This document shows, one piece after another, positions 8,888 to 21,300 of a stretch of DNA of 64,000 nt. The notes below the pieces were generated by a model, which searched no databases, was not told where the DNA came from, and saw only the letters and a program-made list of their open reading frames with translations. Each line of letters begins with the position of its first letter. The stretch's first letter is position 1. The position numbers and the translations under genes were made by a program. Source of the DNA: Przewalskia tangutica (Eukaryota; Streptophyta; Magnoliopsida; Solanales; Solanaceae). The stretch is from assembly GCA_029844215.1 (NCBI GenBank), contig CM056728.1, forward strand, positions 83,327,676 through 83,391,675, read 5' to 3'.

Positions 8888-11800
8888 TGTTACACCCGTA
8901 GTTCCGTGGATATGTATGTGAGGACATACGCATTTAGAATACGACATTTAAAATTGGAATAAGAAAGACGTGGATTTTTCGACTAAAAGTTTCCAATTTT
9001 GAGAAGGAAAATGTTCAAAGCGGAATTGGATTCCCGATTTGGTATTCGACTTTTGGAATATTTAAGAATTATGGATTTTATTTCCGAATTGGTCACGCTG
9101 GGCCCACTGAGAAATTTACTGGCTTGTGGCCCACTTTATTTTTCGGATTTTGGCTTTACTTGATATTTTCTAAGATGAAATATTTTGGACTAATAGAGGC
9201 TTACACGTGTCACCCTAGGTGGTACATGTCGACTTAATTGTTGGCTACGGTTTACACGCTTTGGCATTTTAAAGGCCATAAACATTTGGTCAAAGTCTTC
9301 AAGATATTTTGTGTAGTAGATAGATGTGGGACCCACACACACATGGCCCAATCTTGACCACACACTTGCTTTAATCCTAGCCCTGTATTTCTCTATAAAT
9401 ACCCCTTAGTGCAAGACTTAATTTCATCCACACTTGAGAGTTTCCAAGTCTTGAAATATTCCCTCCCCTTTCCTTGCGAGCTCTCGACCACGGGCTGAAT
9501 TTATGAGCTAAAGTGGTCCAAAAATTCTTAAAGTTTTAAGTGTTCTTCCTTAGGTGTTAGGAAGATTGTGTACCAAGAGTTGGAAAATATTTCACACCCT
9601 AGCCTAGAAACCTTACCTCACAAACTTTCCATAGTTCGAGCCTGGTTCTTCACTTTGAGTCGATCTTCAAGAGGAGTTGGTTAGAAACTTCTAAGGGTCG
9701 CTGGAGCCGGGTCGAGCGTATGATTTGGAGCCAACGCTGCTCAGATCGACTTATAATCTTGGATAATTTTGGGCTTATCGAGGTAATGATCTTTTCCCTA
9801 TCAGAATTCGATATTACATGTTGTAGTAGTTTAGAATCGAGTATAAGATTTATCGGAATGATGATTATAAAGAATTGAATCAGATTTACGTTAGATCGTA
9901 TTACAAGACTTGTAGTATTATCGGGCAAGGTTGACACGCCCTTAGACGGTAACCCCTCGAGTTGTCGCTCGTAGCTGCCTTGTTGTATGAGGAGATTTAT
10001 GTGGTCATGTGGGGAGGTGTCGAATTTTCCGTAGATTATGGAACCTTGTATTTAGAAATGTTCACGGCGGATCTAGTTGATAGACGCCAGGCCTTTATAG
10101 ACGAAGATTACGAGTAGCGATTCTACTTTATGTGGAAAAGGCTAGCAAGAGTATAGTACTTTGGAGCGCTTTGCTAATTGTCGACATCGCCGCGAGGTAT
10201 GTGAACCTCTTCCTATCTTTTCTAGTACGATTGTTGTAAACTATGTAGTATGGTAGACGATGCAAGCAAATGAAATTGGTTATTTAGAACATAAAGTGTT
10301 ATAATGGCTTTACGGGAAGTTAATTATAACGACTTTACGTAGGTAAAAGAATGGTTGATTGTTTTTAAAAAGATAAGAGACTTGACTTGTATTTGACTTG
10401 AATTGTGTTAAAAGTTGTGAAACCTCATTCGTGAGTAATGAGTACTTGGTTTTAAAAGAATAATGTTGTATTGATTTCGAAATGGGAACGAGTATCGAAT
10501 GTCATCGCAGTAATAAATGAAAATGTAATGACTATTAATTATATTAAAACAAGTAGAAACCTCCATCCGCATAAGCTAAGATAAGACAAAATTATTACAT
10601 TTTATGTATCATGGCTACTTTAATAAGAATCATTACATACAAGAATTAATTTTCTTAAATTCCAAAGTAAGGAACTTGATTTCTAAAAGAAAAGTGGACT
10701 CGAGGAATCAAGATTTTTGGTTTAAAAGAAAGGCATGGTTTTGTCTTAAAATGGTTTAAAAAGTTAAGGCATGGTTTTGTCTTAAATTGGTTTTAAAAAG
10801 AAGGCATAGTATTGTCTTGGTTTATTTAAAAGAAGGTATGGAATTGTTTTGGTTTACTTAAAACAATAGTTACTCTATTTTTGGATACTACGAATGTTAG
10901 TACCAGTGACGCTTGGGAAAGAAATGGGTCTTTTTAAAAAGAATTAAAGTATGTAGTACTGGGTTAAAACCCGACTTTGACATAAAATGAAAGTACTCGT
11001 GTTATGGTAACTTGCCTATGTTCGTGGTGATGGCCTTGTTGTGCGTGTTGTATCCTTATGTTACCGCCTCTCGATGGAGGTCGGCCATGTTATTTTTGAT
11101 CCGACCCATCGACATCGCTGGGTGGCCTACGCGTGGTTCCATTAGGATTGTCGCTCCATGGACTAGCTCTCCACGAGGTTACCGATTCGCTCGTATCCGT
11201 AGCTAGCCCTCGCATTTGCCCCGGCCGTACGACGCAGTTGGTTCGTAGTTGGCTTTCGTTGCCCCGATCGCTATCGATAGTGTCATTCCACGGACCACTC
11301 CATGGGGTTTTACCGATTCGGCCTTGGTATCCGTGGTCGCTCGTGACTTGCCGGCCGTGGCTGATTCGCTGCCAGATCCGTAGTTAGCCTTCGTGACTTG
11401 CCCTGCTCAGCCAGGCGGTCTCGTGATCACGCCTTGGTATCCGTAGTTAGCTCAGATTTGCCCCGCTGCCCACGCGACGCGCCGTATCCGTAGTCGCTTT
11501 CGACTTGCCTCGTGGTCGCCTTCGTGGCATTGTTATATAGTATCGCTGGTACGCTGGTATCCGTAGTTGGCTGATTTCGCCCGGCCGCTGACGACGCGCT
11601 TTGATCTCGTAGCTATGCCTTCGCATTTCGCCGCACGGTTTTTATGACACGCGGGACTCGTGTTCACAGTACTCGTGTTGTTATATTATAGATCGCCAAG
11701 TGAGGAAGGAATTCCACGCATGATTGATGTTGTGGGCGTAAGACACATTGTTATATTTGAGCGATGACTTGGTGGCGCGAGTCCTCGGCTTGACATGATC

Positions 11801-11973
11801 GCTTATATATCATGAATCAGAGTTTGGTTATCATACATGTCTCCCGCTTTATATAGACTATTATGATTTCATTTACGATTTTACGCTTCACATACTGGGT
11901 ACATGCCAGATCGACCTTCGGCCGCGCTCTCGCCGCAGTAGAGGTACACCTTGTTGATCCTCGCCATAGGATC
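8888..11973 (+). repeat. 3' LTR of A1, first segment
   Basis: Aligns along its length with 3058 onward, including the TATA box at 9394-9401, AAGGCATGG-type units (about 10730-10850) and the GC-rich array (about 11130-11640). It is interrupted by solo LTR F at 11974; the remaining 333 bp are at 15364-15696. Summed length is about 3.41 kb, matching the 5' LTR. Confidence 0.9.
9394..9401 (+). promoter_or_regulatory. TATA box, A1 3' LTR
   Basis: CTATAAATACCCC in the same U3 position as in the 5' LTR. Confidence 0.6.
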
Positions 11974-14900
11974 TCGTTATACCCCGTATTTCGCAGTATG
12001 TACGCGAGGACGCACGAAAAGTTTGAGCCTTAAAGTTAGGCAAGGACGAAATTTTGTTCACAACTACCTAAAAGAATCGTTGACTAAACGCTTTATAAAA
12101 TCTTTCGCGGGAAAATTCCGGCCATGTCATTTATAATTTTATGATTTTTCCGAGAGACGAATATTTTGGATCAACGAGAGGCTTACACTTGTCACCCTCT
12201 AATCAAGCGACTTCGGGCGCCATTTGGACGATTTGGAGCCTCGAGTCGGGTAGGATATTTTGCGTGGTAGATGGATAAGGTGGACCCACACACACTTGTC
12301 CAAATCCACACCCTACACTTGCTTACCACTTGGCTTGATCTTGGCCCTTGGTTGTCCTATAAATACCCCCCCTTTGTGAAGACTTCTTCATCCACAAAAA
12401 TCTCTAAGTCTTGAAATCCCTCTCCCTCCCTCTCTATGGTTTCGTCCAAACCTCTCCCCTCCCCTTCGAGAAGGCCCTCGCCGAGGGTACACCCACCCCA
12501 GTGGCCTTGGCCGAGAGTACCCCTCTGGAGTGTTGCCTCGTATAAAGACACCCTCTTGGTAGAAAATACTCCAAGTATTGTTACTATTCCAAAATACCTC
12601 GCCCAAATACCTTGTAGTTTTCCAAGGTTACACCTATACTAAAAGCCTGTAAATACTATTATACTTCCGTCACTACAAACGAAACCCTAAGGAAAATCTT
12701 CACGCTTGGTTGAAGATTAAGACGGTTGCGCAGAACTTCTGGCGGTTGTGAGCGGCCGAGCGCCTGCAGTGAGCTAAACGCCGTCAGATCGACATTAGAA
12801 CTTGGATAATTTTGGGCTTATCGAGGTAAATACTCTTGTCCTTATATTGTAATTGGAAATTACATACTGTAGTAGTATAGAAATGAATATAAGATTCATA
12901 GAAGAGAATTGAACTGTAATAGAAGGATATTACAGGAAAGACTTGAACTGAAATCACAAGAAGAAGATTAAACTGTACTTACATAGGACTGTATTTACAG
13001 TAGACTTGTGTAGCTTAACGGGTAGGGAAGTGCTGCCCGATGTTCCGTAGAATTAAGAACCTACTGCTTAGAATATTTTTGCAGAGTAGTCTAGACATTG
13101 ATAGACGTATATGACCTTTATAGGTTGAATGTTCTGTGAGTAGCATGTACTACTTGAAAGGTGGACAAGGCTAGCCGGGTTATAGCCGTGGAGCGTTTTG
13201 CTAATAGTCGATAATCGTCGCGAGGTATGTGATTCTTGCTATCCTCTTGAGCATGATATCTTAAAAGAATATATATATAGTACGGTAGACGACGGTGTTA
13301 ATCGAACGTAGTTTTACGGCAATGTCTTTTGACTTAAGCCTGAATAATAAAAATCTTGAAGTATTTCAAAAGAATTAAGAAACCTTTTTGAAAGAAGAGT
13401 AATACTTGGTTTTAAAAGCTTAAGAGTTATACTAGCTTTATGGGAAGTTAGGTATAACGACTTAAGAGAGATAAAAAGAATGGTTTATTGATTTTACAAG
13501 TTAAGAGACTTGATCTTAAAAGATAAGAGACTTGACTTAATTGAATTAATATGAATTTTGTTAAAAAGTGTGAAACCTCATTTGTGAGTAATGAGTACTT
13601 GGTTGTTAAAAGAAATAATGTTTTACTGATTTCGGAAATCAGAATAAGTATCGAACAAACCACAGCAGCGCTAATAAAGGGAAATGATTGACTATTAAAG
13701 TATTATTAAAACCAGTAGAAACCTCCATCCAGATAAGCCAAGATGACAAAATTACATTTCCTAGATCATGGTCGCTTTAATAAGATTGTTATAAACAAGA
13801 ATAATCTACTCACATATAAGGCATATGTTTCTCAAATTGTTTTAAAGGAGAATTATATCATTAAGTGATTAAGACTATGAACTACGAAACCTTTCAAAAA
13901 TGAGAAACTTGAGTATTTGAAATTAGGCAAACTTGAACGTTTGGAAAAGAATGTTGTTACTTGATTTTACAAAGAGAAGTGTTTTGATTTACTTAAGAAG
14001 ATAAGTCACTCTATTTTTATACTACTGTATGGTGTGACTTTTGTGAAAGAAACGAATCTTTAAAGAGTTAATGTAATGAAGTACTTTGGGGATAAAAACC
14101 CAACTTGTCGACATATAGTAGAAAGTACCTCGTGATTAACTTGATTGTGTTGGTTCGTGATAGCCTTGTAATACTTCCTTGTTGATTTGATAATTAAACA
14201 TGTTAGATGCTACGCGTGTTAGTGTCTTGTAATGTTTGTGTAAAGGGTTTCCTTGTCAGGCTTATGTTGTCTAACGGTAAGCCTTTACGCTAGTATTACA
14301 TCACTCACCTCGACATGATTCCGGGTTAAGCTTCCTCCGACGCGGTAGACTCGCGCGTCCGGGACCATGATTCGAGAATACCTCACGCGGGTCCGGGACC
14401 CATGCGAGCTACGAGAGTTCCGTGTTAGTGTGCGCCTTATGGTCACGCGTTCATGTGGCCACGCGGATCGCGAGTCCGTGACGCCGCCGGGAGCTACCGA
14501 CGCGAGGAATACCTCACGCGCGCCATCGAGTGGCCTACGCGAGTCGCGGAAAGTTCTGGTGACTAGACGCCGCACATTTGATATCGCGGGCGAGTGGCCG
14601 CCGATCATGTGACGGCCAGACAGATCTCGTGATACGCTTTATGACCGTTGGTACCGCTGGTGTTAGAGTCCGCTATGCCTTCGCACTTACCCCGCACGGC
14701 TTATTATGACACAGTGGGACTCGTGTTCATGTATTCCTTGGTGCTTTATATCATAGATCGCCATGCGAGGAAGGTATTCCACGCATGATTGATGTTGCGG
14801 GCGCGAGACCCATAGTTGTATTTGAGTGACGACTTTGAGGCGCGAGTCCTCGACTTGACATGATCGCTATTTATCAGGAACTGTAGTTTGGCTATATACA

Positions 14901-15363
14901 TGTCTCCCGCTTTATATAGACTACTATGATTTCATTTACGTATTTTCGCCACATACTTGGTACTGTAATCGACCTCCTTCGGCCGCGCTCATGCCGCAGT
15001 GTAGGTACACCGCCGCCGATCCTCGCCTTAGGATCACAATTCAGCGTTGGGAAGCTCCGCTTCTCCCGAGGCTTATCACGTATAGTCCTCGTCGTTGTAG
15101 GTACTTACATTCAGGTATGGCGGGCCCCGCCCCGCCATTGTTGTCATATCATTCTGTAGAGTCTAGTAATCAAGTGCGCGAGTTGTAAAAGGATGTAACT
15201 CGTCGTTTTAAGTTTTTATATATATGCCGTAGAAGGCAAGTTTTCTCGTATAATCTGCTTTCACATTTCATATTATATCATGTCTTGTTTTATGTTCCGA
15301 TTACTGATGTATGTCTACTTGGGTGCCCGGTAAGGCACTACCACGCCCGGTTCGGTCGTGATA
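11974..15363 (+). mobile_element. Solo LTR F nested in A1 3' LTR
   Basis: A complete LTR of about 3.39 kb (starts as TCGTTATACCCCG, ends GGTTCGGTCGTGATA) with no internal region. GGATC is duplicated at 11969-11973 and 15364-15368. The target is the AGGATC arm of the LTR's own conserved stem-loop. Solo LTRs arise when the two LTRs of a full element recombine and delete the middle. Its TATA box is at 12358-12365. A repeat block with GAGGAATACCTC-like units is at about 14370-14600, and its stem-loop region at about 15020-15150. It must be younger than A1. Confidence 0.85.
14370..14610 (+). repeat. GAGGAATACCTC-type repeat block in solo LTR F
   Basis: Repeated units built on CGAGAATACCTCACGCGGG or CGCGAGGAATACCTCACGCG. 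GAGG(A/T)ATACCTC is close to palindromic. The same block is found in the LTRs of B, C, D and, reversed, E. Open frames on both strands here are by-products of the high GC content. Confidence 0.7.
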
Positions 15364-15696
15364 GGATCACACCAACGTTGGGAAGCTCCGCTCCGAGGCT
15401 TATTCGTATAGTCCCCGCCATCAGAGGTACTTTTACATTCAGGGGTATGGCGGGACCCTGTCCCGTCATAGTTGTGGTTAAATTCTTAGAGGTCTGTAGT
15501 ACTGTTGTGGGCAAGTTTTGTAAAGGATGTAACTGTTCAGGTTTAATTCTTAATTTATGCAGAAAGGTAACCGTTTTGGTTAGCTTGTATTCTTATTATC
15601 TTGTTTCTTGTTTAAATTTTTATTTTCGCTGATTTTCTCGATGTCAGATCACCAGGTGCCCGGTAAGGCACCGCGCCCGAGGTCGGTCGCGTGACA
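15364..15696 (+). repeat. 3' LTR of A1, second segment
   Basis: Continues the stem-loop region (GGGAAGCTCCGC..., GGTATGGCGGGACCCTG) and ends with the GGTGCC/GGCACC hairpin and GTGACA at 15696, directly before CATAA and the resumption of element A's RT. Confidence 0.9.
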
Positions 15697-15701
15697 CATA
15701 A

Positions 15702-16110
15702 ATATCGCCGAGCATTCGTCAAGCCGAAAGACATGACCACTGAACTCATAGTTCGTGACGTCCGTATCGCAAACTAGGGACATCCGTCTCCCTAACTCGC
15801 ACCTGATGGTAACCAGATCGCAGGTCTATCTTGGAGAAACATCTCGCACCCTGCAACTGGTCGAACAAATCGTCAATCCTATGGAGGGGGTATCTATTCT
15901 TAACAGTCACCTTGTTCAGCTGCCTATAATCAACACACATACGCAGCGTCCCATCCTTCTTCTTCACGAACAATACCGGCGCTCCCCAGGGACAAACACT
16001 AGGCCTGATGAAGCCCTTCTCCAAAGAAATCTCTCACCGGTACTTCAACTCTCTCAACTCGCAGTGCCATTCTCAGTATGGCGAATGGATATAGGTCGAG
16101 TATCGTGCGT
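15702..16110 (-). pseudogene. pol fragment: RT N-terminal part (element A)
   Basis: A minus-strand frame at 16024-15746 contains FIRPSVCPWGAPVLFVKKK, RMCVDYRQLNKVT and FSKIDLRSGYHQVRV, the classical first RT blocks including the first catalytic Asp (KIDL). The wording is that of Tekay/Del-type plant chromoviruses. The frame is lost after RV, but the remaining sequence to 15697 still reads as the ...MSFGLTNAP region with shifts and then continues at 3057 across A1. Confidence 0.9.
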
Positions 16111-16114
16111 AATA

Positions 16115-16740
16115 TCAATGCAAAACTCTATCTCCTCTCGTGAGGATATCCGGGAGGTCGTCTGGAAACACATCTGGGAACTCTCTGACTACTAGAACTG
16201 AATGAAGGTCTGGTATCTCGGCCTCAGTATCAAATACCCGAATGAGATAGTAGATATACCCCTTCTGCACCATCTTCCTGGACTTGAGGTAAGAAATAAA
16301 CCTACCCCTGACACAAATGTTCCTCCCACTCAATAACCGACTCTCAGAAATCGAATCAGAGTCTACATTGGCGTAGCAGGAAGCTAGCCAATCCATACCC
16401 ATGATCACATAAAAATCGGTCATATCCAACTCTATCAAGTCGGCTAGGGTCTGACGACTGCATATAGTCACCGGACAAGCCCTATATACCCGCTCAGCTA
16501 CCACCGAATCACCCACCGGCGTAGCTACCTCAAAAGGGTCTATGGACTCAGGCTCTATCCCTATCCTACTAGCCATAAGGGGATATATATATGACAAGGT
16601 AGAACCCGGATCTATCAAGGCATACACGTCACAACAAGAAACTGATAAGGTACCTGTGATTTACATCCGCGATGCCTCCCGTCCCGGCGGCCGGATTGCA
16701 TAAATGCGGTTCTGAGGACCGCTGGAACTGGGACCCGTGA
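16115..16740 (-). pseudogene. pol fragment: aspartic protease and protease-RT linker (element A)
   Basis: A minus-strand frame of 170 residues (16627-16115) starts MYALIDPGSTLSYI, the retropepsin active site with D-P-G-S-T in place of D-S/T-G, a form I recall from plant chromoviruses. It continues FYVIMGMDWLASCYANVD and ends in EFPDVFPDDLPD, the linker before RT. Protease would cut the Gag-Pol polyprotein. It is the longest clean pol frame of element A. Upstream of 16640 only a short non-matching tail remains before the deletion junction at about 16745. Confidence 0.85.
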
Positions 16741-16745
16741 CACGA

Positions 16746-17420
16746 CCTATCTTAGCTTCTATGCAGATGGAGGTTTCTACTGGTTTTAATAATAATTAAT
16801 TAGTCAATACATTTTCCTTTATTAACGCTGCAGTGGTTTGTTCGATACTTATTCTCATTTCCGAAATCAATATAACTTTTTCCTTTTAAAACCCAATTAC
16901 CCATTTCTCATAAAAGCGGTTTCTCAACTTTTTAACACAAACCAAGTCCTTAATATTTCACATCAAGTCATTATAAGTCAAGTCTCTTACTTTTTAAAAA
17001 TCACAAACCATTTCTTTACCTACATAAAGTTGTTATAACAAACTTCCCATAAAGCCGTTATAACACTTTATGTTTTAAACCAACCAAATTCGTTTAGCAC
17101 ATGTACGTCTACCGTAGTACATAGTTCACAACAATCATGCTAGAAAAGATAGGAAGAGGTTCACATACCTCGCGACGATTATCGACAAAAAGCAAAAAGC
17201 TCCCAAGTAGTGTAATCTCGCTAGCCTTTTCCACCCTTCAAGTAATACGCCACTGTAGTACTTCCACCTAAAAAGGCCACAAAACGTATATAAAATTCTC
17301 GATCTCTTTGTAGCACAATTCCAAGTACAAGGTCACTATTCTACGGAAAATTCGGCAGCACCTCCCCCCCCCCCCCGCAACCACATAAATCTCCTCATCT
17401 ATCAAGGCCCGCTACCAAGC
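16746..17420 (-). repeat. 5' LTR remnant of element A, first segment
   Basis: Begins abruptly at TATCTTAGCTTCTATGC, an internal LTR position (compare 33690 and 48327), so the R/U5 half is gone together with the 5' part of gag. It continues as LTR to 17420, where B is inserted, and resumes at 27045. It includes a 13-base C run at 17364-17376 that replaces a 4-5 base run in sister copies. Confidence 0.8.
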
Positions 17421-17831
17421 TGTTATACCCCGTATTTCCAGAGTATGTATGTGAGAACGTACTTACAAAAGTTTAAGCCTTAGTTAGGCATAAGGGACGA
17501 AATTTGTGCACAACTAACGAAAAGAATTGTTTTCCGACTAAAAGTTTTCCAACATCGCAAGGGAAAATTACTGCTATGACATTTATTATTTTTATGGATT
17601 TTTCCGAGAGATGAAATATTTTGATCAACGAGAGGCGATATGTGTCACCCTCAAGTTGGCGGATTGGGACGATTTCTGGCACGCTTTTTGTCAAGAAAAG
17701 ACCTTAAACATTCGTCAAGGTTAGGTAGGATTTTTTGTGATATTTGTGGAGTATATGTATTATGTACACATGTGCAAATCTACACCCTCCACTTGCCCTC
17801 CACTTGCCTTAATCTTGACCCTTGGTAGTCC

Positions 17832-17839
17832 TATAAATA
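17832..17839 (+). promoter_or_regulatory. TATA box, B 5' LTR
   Basis: CCTATAAATACCCCCC in U3, followed by AAGTTGGAAGAATTCTTCATCCAC, the likely start region of the genomic RNA. Confidence 0.65.
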
Positions 17840-19039
17840 CCCCCCTAAGTTGGAAGAATTCTTCATCCACAAATCATTTTCCAAGTCTCAAAATCCTCCC
17901 TCTTAGTAGCTGGCCCAAGCCTCCCCTCTCTCTCGAGTGGTCTAGCCGAACCCCCTTTTGATAGAAAAATCTCTCCAAAGTATTGTTACTATTCCCAAAT
18001 ACCTTAGCCAATCCCTTGTAGTATTTCCAAAGTTACTCTATACTTAGAGCCCTAAAAATACTACTATACTTCCTTTAGTCACTAAACTAAAACCTAGAGA
18101 AACTTCATAGTTGGTTGAAGTAGTAAGTAGAAGTTGTGTAGAAACTTCTAAGGGTTTCTTGGAGCGGATTGGAGCGCATGACAGAGCTAAACCTTGCTCA
18201 GATCGACATTTAAACTTGATAATTTTGGGCTTATCGAGGTAAATAATCCTATCCTTCTATTGTAATTGGAGATTACATAACGTAGTAGTATAGAAATAAG
18301 TATAAGATACATGTAAGGATATTAAAGAATAGAATGGAACTATAATCACATCGTAAGAATATTAAAGAAGATTGAACTGCATTTACATATGATCAGATTT
18401 ACAATAGACTCGAGTAGTTGACTTCCGCAGGAAATCGCCCAATTTTTCGTAGAATAGAACCCTCCGCTAGAACTTTCTACAGAGTAGTCTAGACGCTGAT
18501 AGACGATTTGACTATTATAGGTTGATACTCGCACGCGACATATTCGACTTGGCAGTGGATTTCGCCAAGGAGGTTTGTGATTCTTCCTATCCTCTTGAGC
18601 ATGATATTTTAAAATATATATATATAGTACTATAGACGACGTGTTAATCAACATGGTTTTACTCGACGCTTTTGACTTTAGTCTAAATAATAAAGAATCT
18701 TAAAGTATTTCAAAAGAATTATGAATCATTTTTGAAAGAAGAGTAATACTTGGTTTTTAAACAAAGAGCTTAAGAGTTATACTAGCTTTATGGGAAGTTA
18801 GGTATAACGACTTAAGAAAGATAAAGGGAACGGTTTACTTATGTGTTATGAAAGACTTGTATTGATTTTTGGAAAGTATAGTAAGATGGTGTGATGAGTA
18901 GACATATTATGATGCTACGTGTGTTAGTATCTTGTAACGCTTGTATAAAGAGGTTATTCTTATTTGTGTTTACGTTGTTTAACGATGTCACATGCTATAC
19001 CACTCACCTCAAATGATATACGGGGTTGTCGCCTCGACG

Positions 19040-19230
19040 CTGCGAGGATGCCTCACGCGGTCCAGGGACCCATGCGCGAGCTACGAGTTCCGTGTTAGTG
19101 TGCGGAGGAATACCTCACGCGGCCTATGTGGCTACGCGACCACGGAGTCCGTGACGATGCCGGCGAGTAGCTACCGATGCGGAATGCCTCACGCGCCTAG
19201 GTGGCCCATGCGGACTACGGAGTCCGTGAT
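19040..19230 (+). repeat. Three-unit GAATGCCTCACGCG repeat in B 5' LTR
   Basis: Three units of about 60-70 bp: G(G)AATGCCTCACGCG, then GGCCTATGCG-like, then GAGTCCGTGA. The same block is in the 3' LTR at about 26270-26460. Confidence 0.75.
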
Positions 19231-19487
19231 TAGGCATGCATAATGATACTACGGGCGATTGGCCTTGCTTCGATCATTCGCAGCCTAAAAAGACCATACG
19301 CTTTACCTATTATTGCTCTTGCTTGCGATGCGGCACTACGCGCTACATCGTTGTTTCGCATCTATTTGTAGAATTGATTTTACAATGATATGATTTCATT
19401 TAAAGTGCTTTACACTTTCACATACTTGGTACTGCCAATCGACTCCTTCGGGCCGCGCTCATGCCGCAGTAAAGAGAAGCAGGTAGC

Positions 19488-19542
19488 GATCCTCGCTTTA
19501 GGATCTTTTCTCGTGTCGAGCTCCATTTCTCCGAGGCTCGAC
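19488..19542 (+). other. Twin stem-loops in B 5' LTR
   Basis: First stem GATCCT (19488-19493) with AGGATC (19500-19505), loop CGCTTT. Second stem GTCGAGC (19515-19521) with GCTCGAC (19536-19542). In the other LTR types the second stem is AAGCTCC with GGAGGCTT, so both arms have changed together. Confidence 0.75.
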
Positions 19543-19828
19543 TTTGGGTATGATCTCCCGTTGTTGTAGATAGTTTTGTACATTCAGGTATGCGGGCCCC
19601 GTCCCGCCATAGTTGTTTACTTCTCAGAGGTCTGTAGTCCTATTGTACACTGGGATGTAATCGCGCATTTGGTTTATATATATACGCCGAAGGCTTACTT
19701 TTTCTCGTATAAACCGTGTCTCATTTTACACTTGTTTCATGTCTTGTTTTATATTCCGCCGATTACTGATGTATGCCTACTTGTGCCCGTAAGGCACTAC
19801 CACTGCCCCGAACGGGTCGTGACAAAAG

Positions 19829-19839
19829 TGGTATCGAGC
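19829..19839 (+). other. Primer-binding site, B
   Basis: TGGTATCGAGC, one base short of the initiator-Met tRNA complement TGGTATCAGAGC, four bases after the LTR. Confidence 0.8.
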
Positions 19840-20016
19840 AGCTAATCCTGAAAGTGTCTACAGATCGTATCTAGTAGAGTTCATTATCGTGTCGCACCAC
19901 ACCAATAATCGTGAGGCTATAAGATATTTAGATTGGTTTCATTCTTCTCACTCCGAGATCGCGCCTCAGAGCCGTGTTATAAGTCGACCTCTAACGTATT
20001 CCTTTTTGTATCGCTT

Positions 20017-21300
20017 ATGCCTCCACGCAGTGCAACCCGCCTGGGCGGCAAGGCAGCCGAGGAGTCGCTAGTAGGACACAGAGGGTCACGAGGCCTGCAC
20101 TGGGCCTATACCCGAGGCGATACACTCGACGGCGAGTTCCACGACGCCGCCACAAAGAGGTTTAGAGTCGCATCAGGGTCGACGAGACCACAAGACTGCA
20201 CCTCCAGCCCACACCGAGCAGAGACGGGTTACGAGAGATGGCCCATTTGCTAGCCGTGATTGTGGCTGCATAGGATAGGCCGGATGCAGCAGCCCACCCG
20301 CAGCACCGTGGTTCACCCGAGGCCTGGATAGTTCGAGGCTACGGATTTTCTCGAGTCAGAGCCCGCCAATGTTCTACGGGTCGAGGCCCGGCGATGATCC
20401 GCAGGAGTTCATCCGCCGCTTATGAGGATCACGAGTGATCAAGGCTTCGAGACCGAGTCCGCGATTCGGTTCGCATCGGCCGCGTGATACCGCAATGATT
20501 GGTTTGATTCGCGAGCTATCCTGGAGAGCACGCGCCCAAAGCAGATGGGACGAAGTTCTCTGAGGATTTTCTCACTCACTTCTTGCCTCCGCATGCGAGG
20601 GCACGGCCGACAAGTTTTTGACGCCGAGACAGAGAGGCGCACCGTTAGGAGTACAACGTGAGTTCGACTCGCTGGCTCGATATGTCCCCTCGCTGCAGAG
20701 CATATGGAGGATGTGGTGCACCGCCACGCCACCGCTAGATGATTATATGGCGTAGTTCACAGCGTAGCTCTTCACCGCACGACATTGCCCGCACGCAGCT
20801 CATGACCGATGCGGCGAGCGCAGAGGCCGACGCGGGTTGTGACAGACAGTAGTAAAAGGCCAAGACGGCAGGTCTTTTGGTAGCTCGGTGGACGGCCTCA
20901 GTTAGCCGAGATTTGCACCACAACACTCGTGAGCACTCCTACACCGCCTTCGGCGCGCATCAGTGGCCCCGTGACTTCTGGACGCCCAGGTAGCAGAGGT
21001 TAACCGACGGACCACTTCTCAAGCTGGCCGACGCAGAGATCCCATTACGGGAATTGTGGTACCGCACGGAGTTTGTTTCACTTAGGCCAGCAGGTCACTT
21101 TGCGAGGAACCGTCTCACCGCGGCACGCAGATGGTAGGGTCACTCTGCGGTCTGCACGGTCTTCATCTCCTACAGCTACTCGCCCCGAGGGCGGTACCAT
21201 GGACAGCAGGTCGCGGCAGAGGTCGGGCGCGGTCTCAGCTTCTAGCGGTCTCGAATCTGCATATATGCCTTGTCCACCGCAGACCGTGAGGCGCCGCCGA
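20017..21300 (+). pseudogene. gag of B (frameshifted)
   Basis: Start ATGCCTCCACGCAG at 20017 gives MPPRSAT and a GGKAAEES stretch, matching the N-terminus in other copies (PRRAT..GKAAEE). The capsid core is present in shifted frames at about 20340-20720: the DNA still encodes pieces of PPEFYGSRP, DPQEFIRR and EYNxEFDSLARY. The zinc knuckle at about 21075-21115 is distorted (GQQVTLRGTV reads from a frame-shifted GQQGHFARNCP). Protease follows at once, as expected for a single Gag-Pol polyprotein. Confidence 0.7.

Larger units (their letters stand above)
3058..15696 (+). mobile_element. Element A1: gag-only (non-autonomous) LTR element inserted in RT of A
   Basis: The 5' LTR is 3058-6515, the internal region only 6516-8887 (2.37 kb), and the 3' LTR 8888-11973 plus 15364-15696, interrupted by solo LTR F. 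The 5-bp duplication CATAA flanks it at 3053-3057 and 15697-15701. The internal region has a primer-binding site, gag, about 0.9 kb of non-coding sequence and a polypurine tract. No protease, RT or integrase is seen, so it must have been mobilised in trans. This is the structure of the plant TR-GAG class of non-autonomous LTR elements. Confidence 0.9.
17421..19824 (+). repeat. 5' LTR of B
   Basis: Starts TGTTATACCCCGTATTTCC and ends GGGTCGTGACA. TATA box at 17832-17839, repeat block of GAATGCCTCACGCG units at about 19040-19230, stem-loops at 19488-19620, U5 hairpin at about 19778-19795. Confidence 0.92.

Noticed and set aside
12357..12642. Three short ORFs rich in Pro/Gly/Arg
   Set aside because: They lie across the TATA box and leader of solo LTR F; low complexity and not conserved.
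14285..14612. Overlapping 81- and 107-codon ORFs on opposite strands
   Set aside because: They fall on the GC-rich GAGGAATACCTC repeat block of solo LTR F; no protein family match and not kept in the sister LTRs.
15746..16627. Endogenous pararetrovirus (caulimovirid) as source of protease and RT
   Set aside because: The same element has LTRs, integrase and a chromodomain, which pararetroviruses lack.
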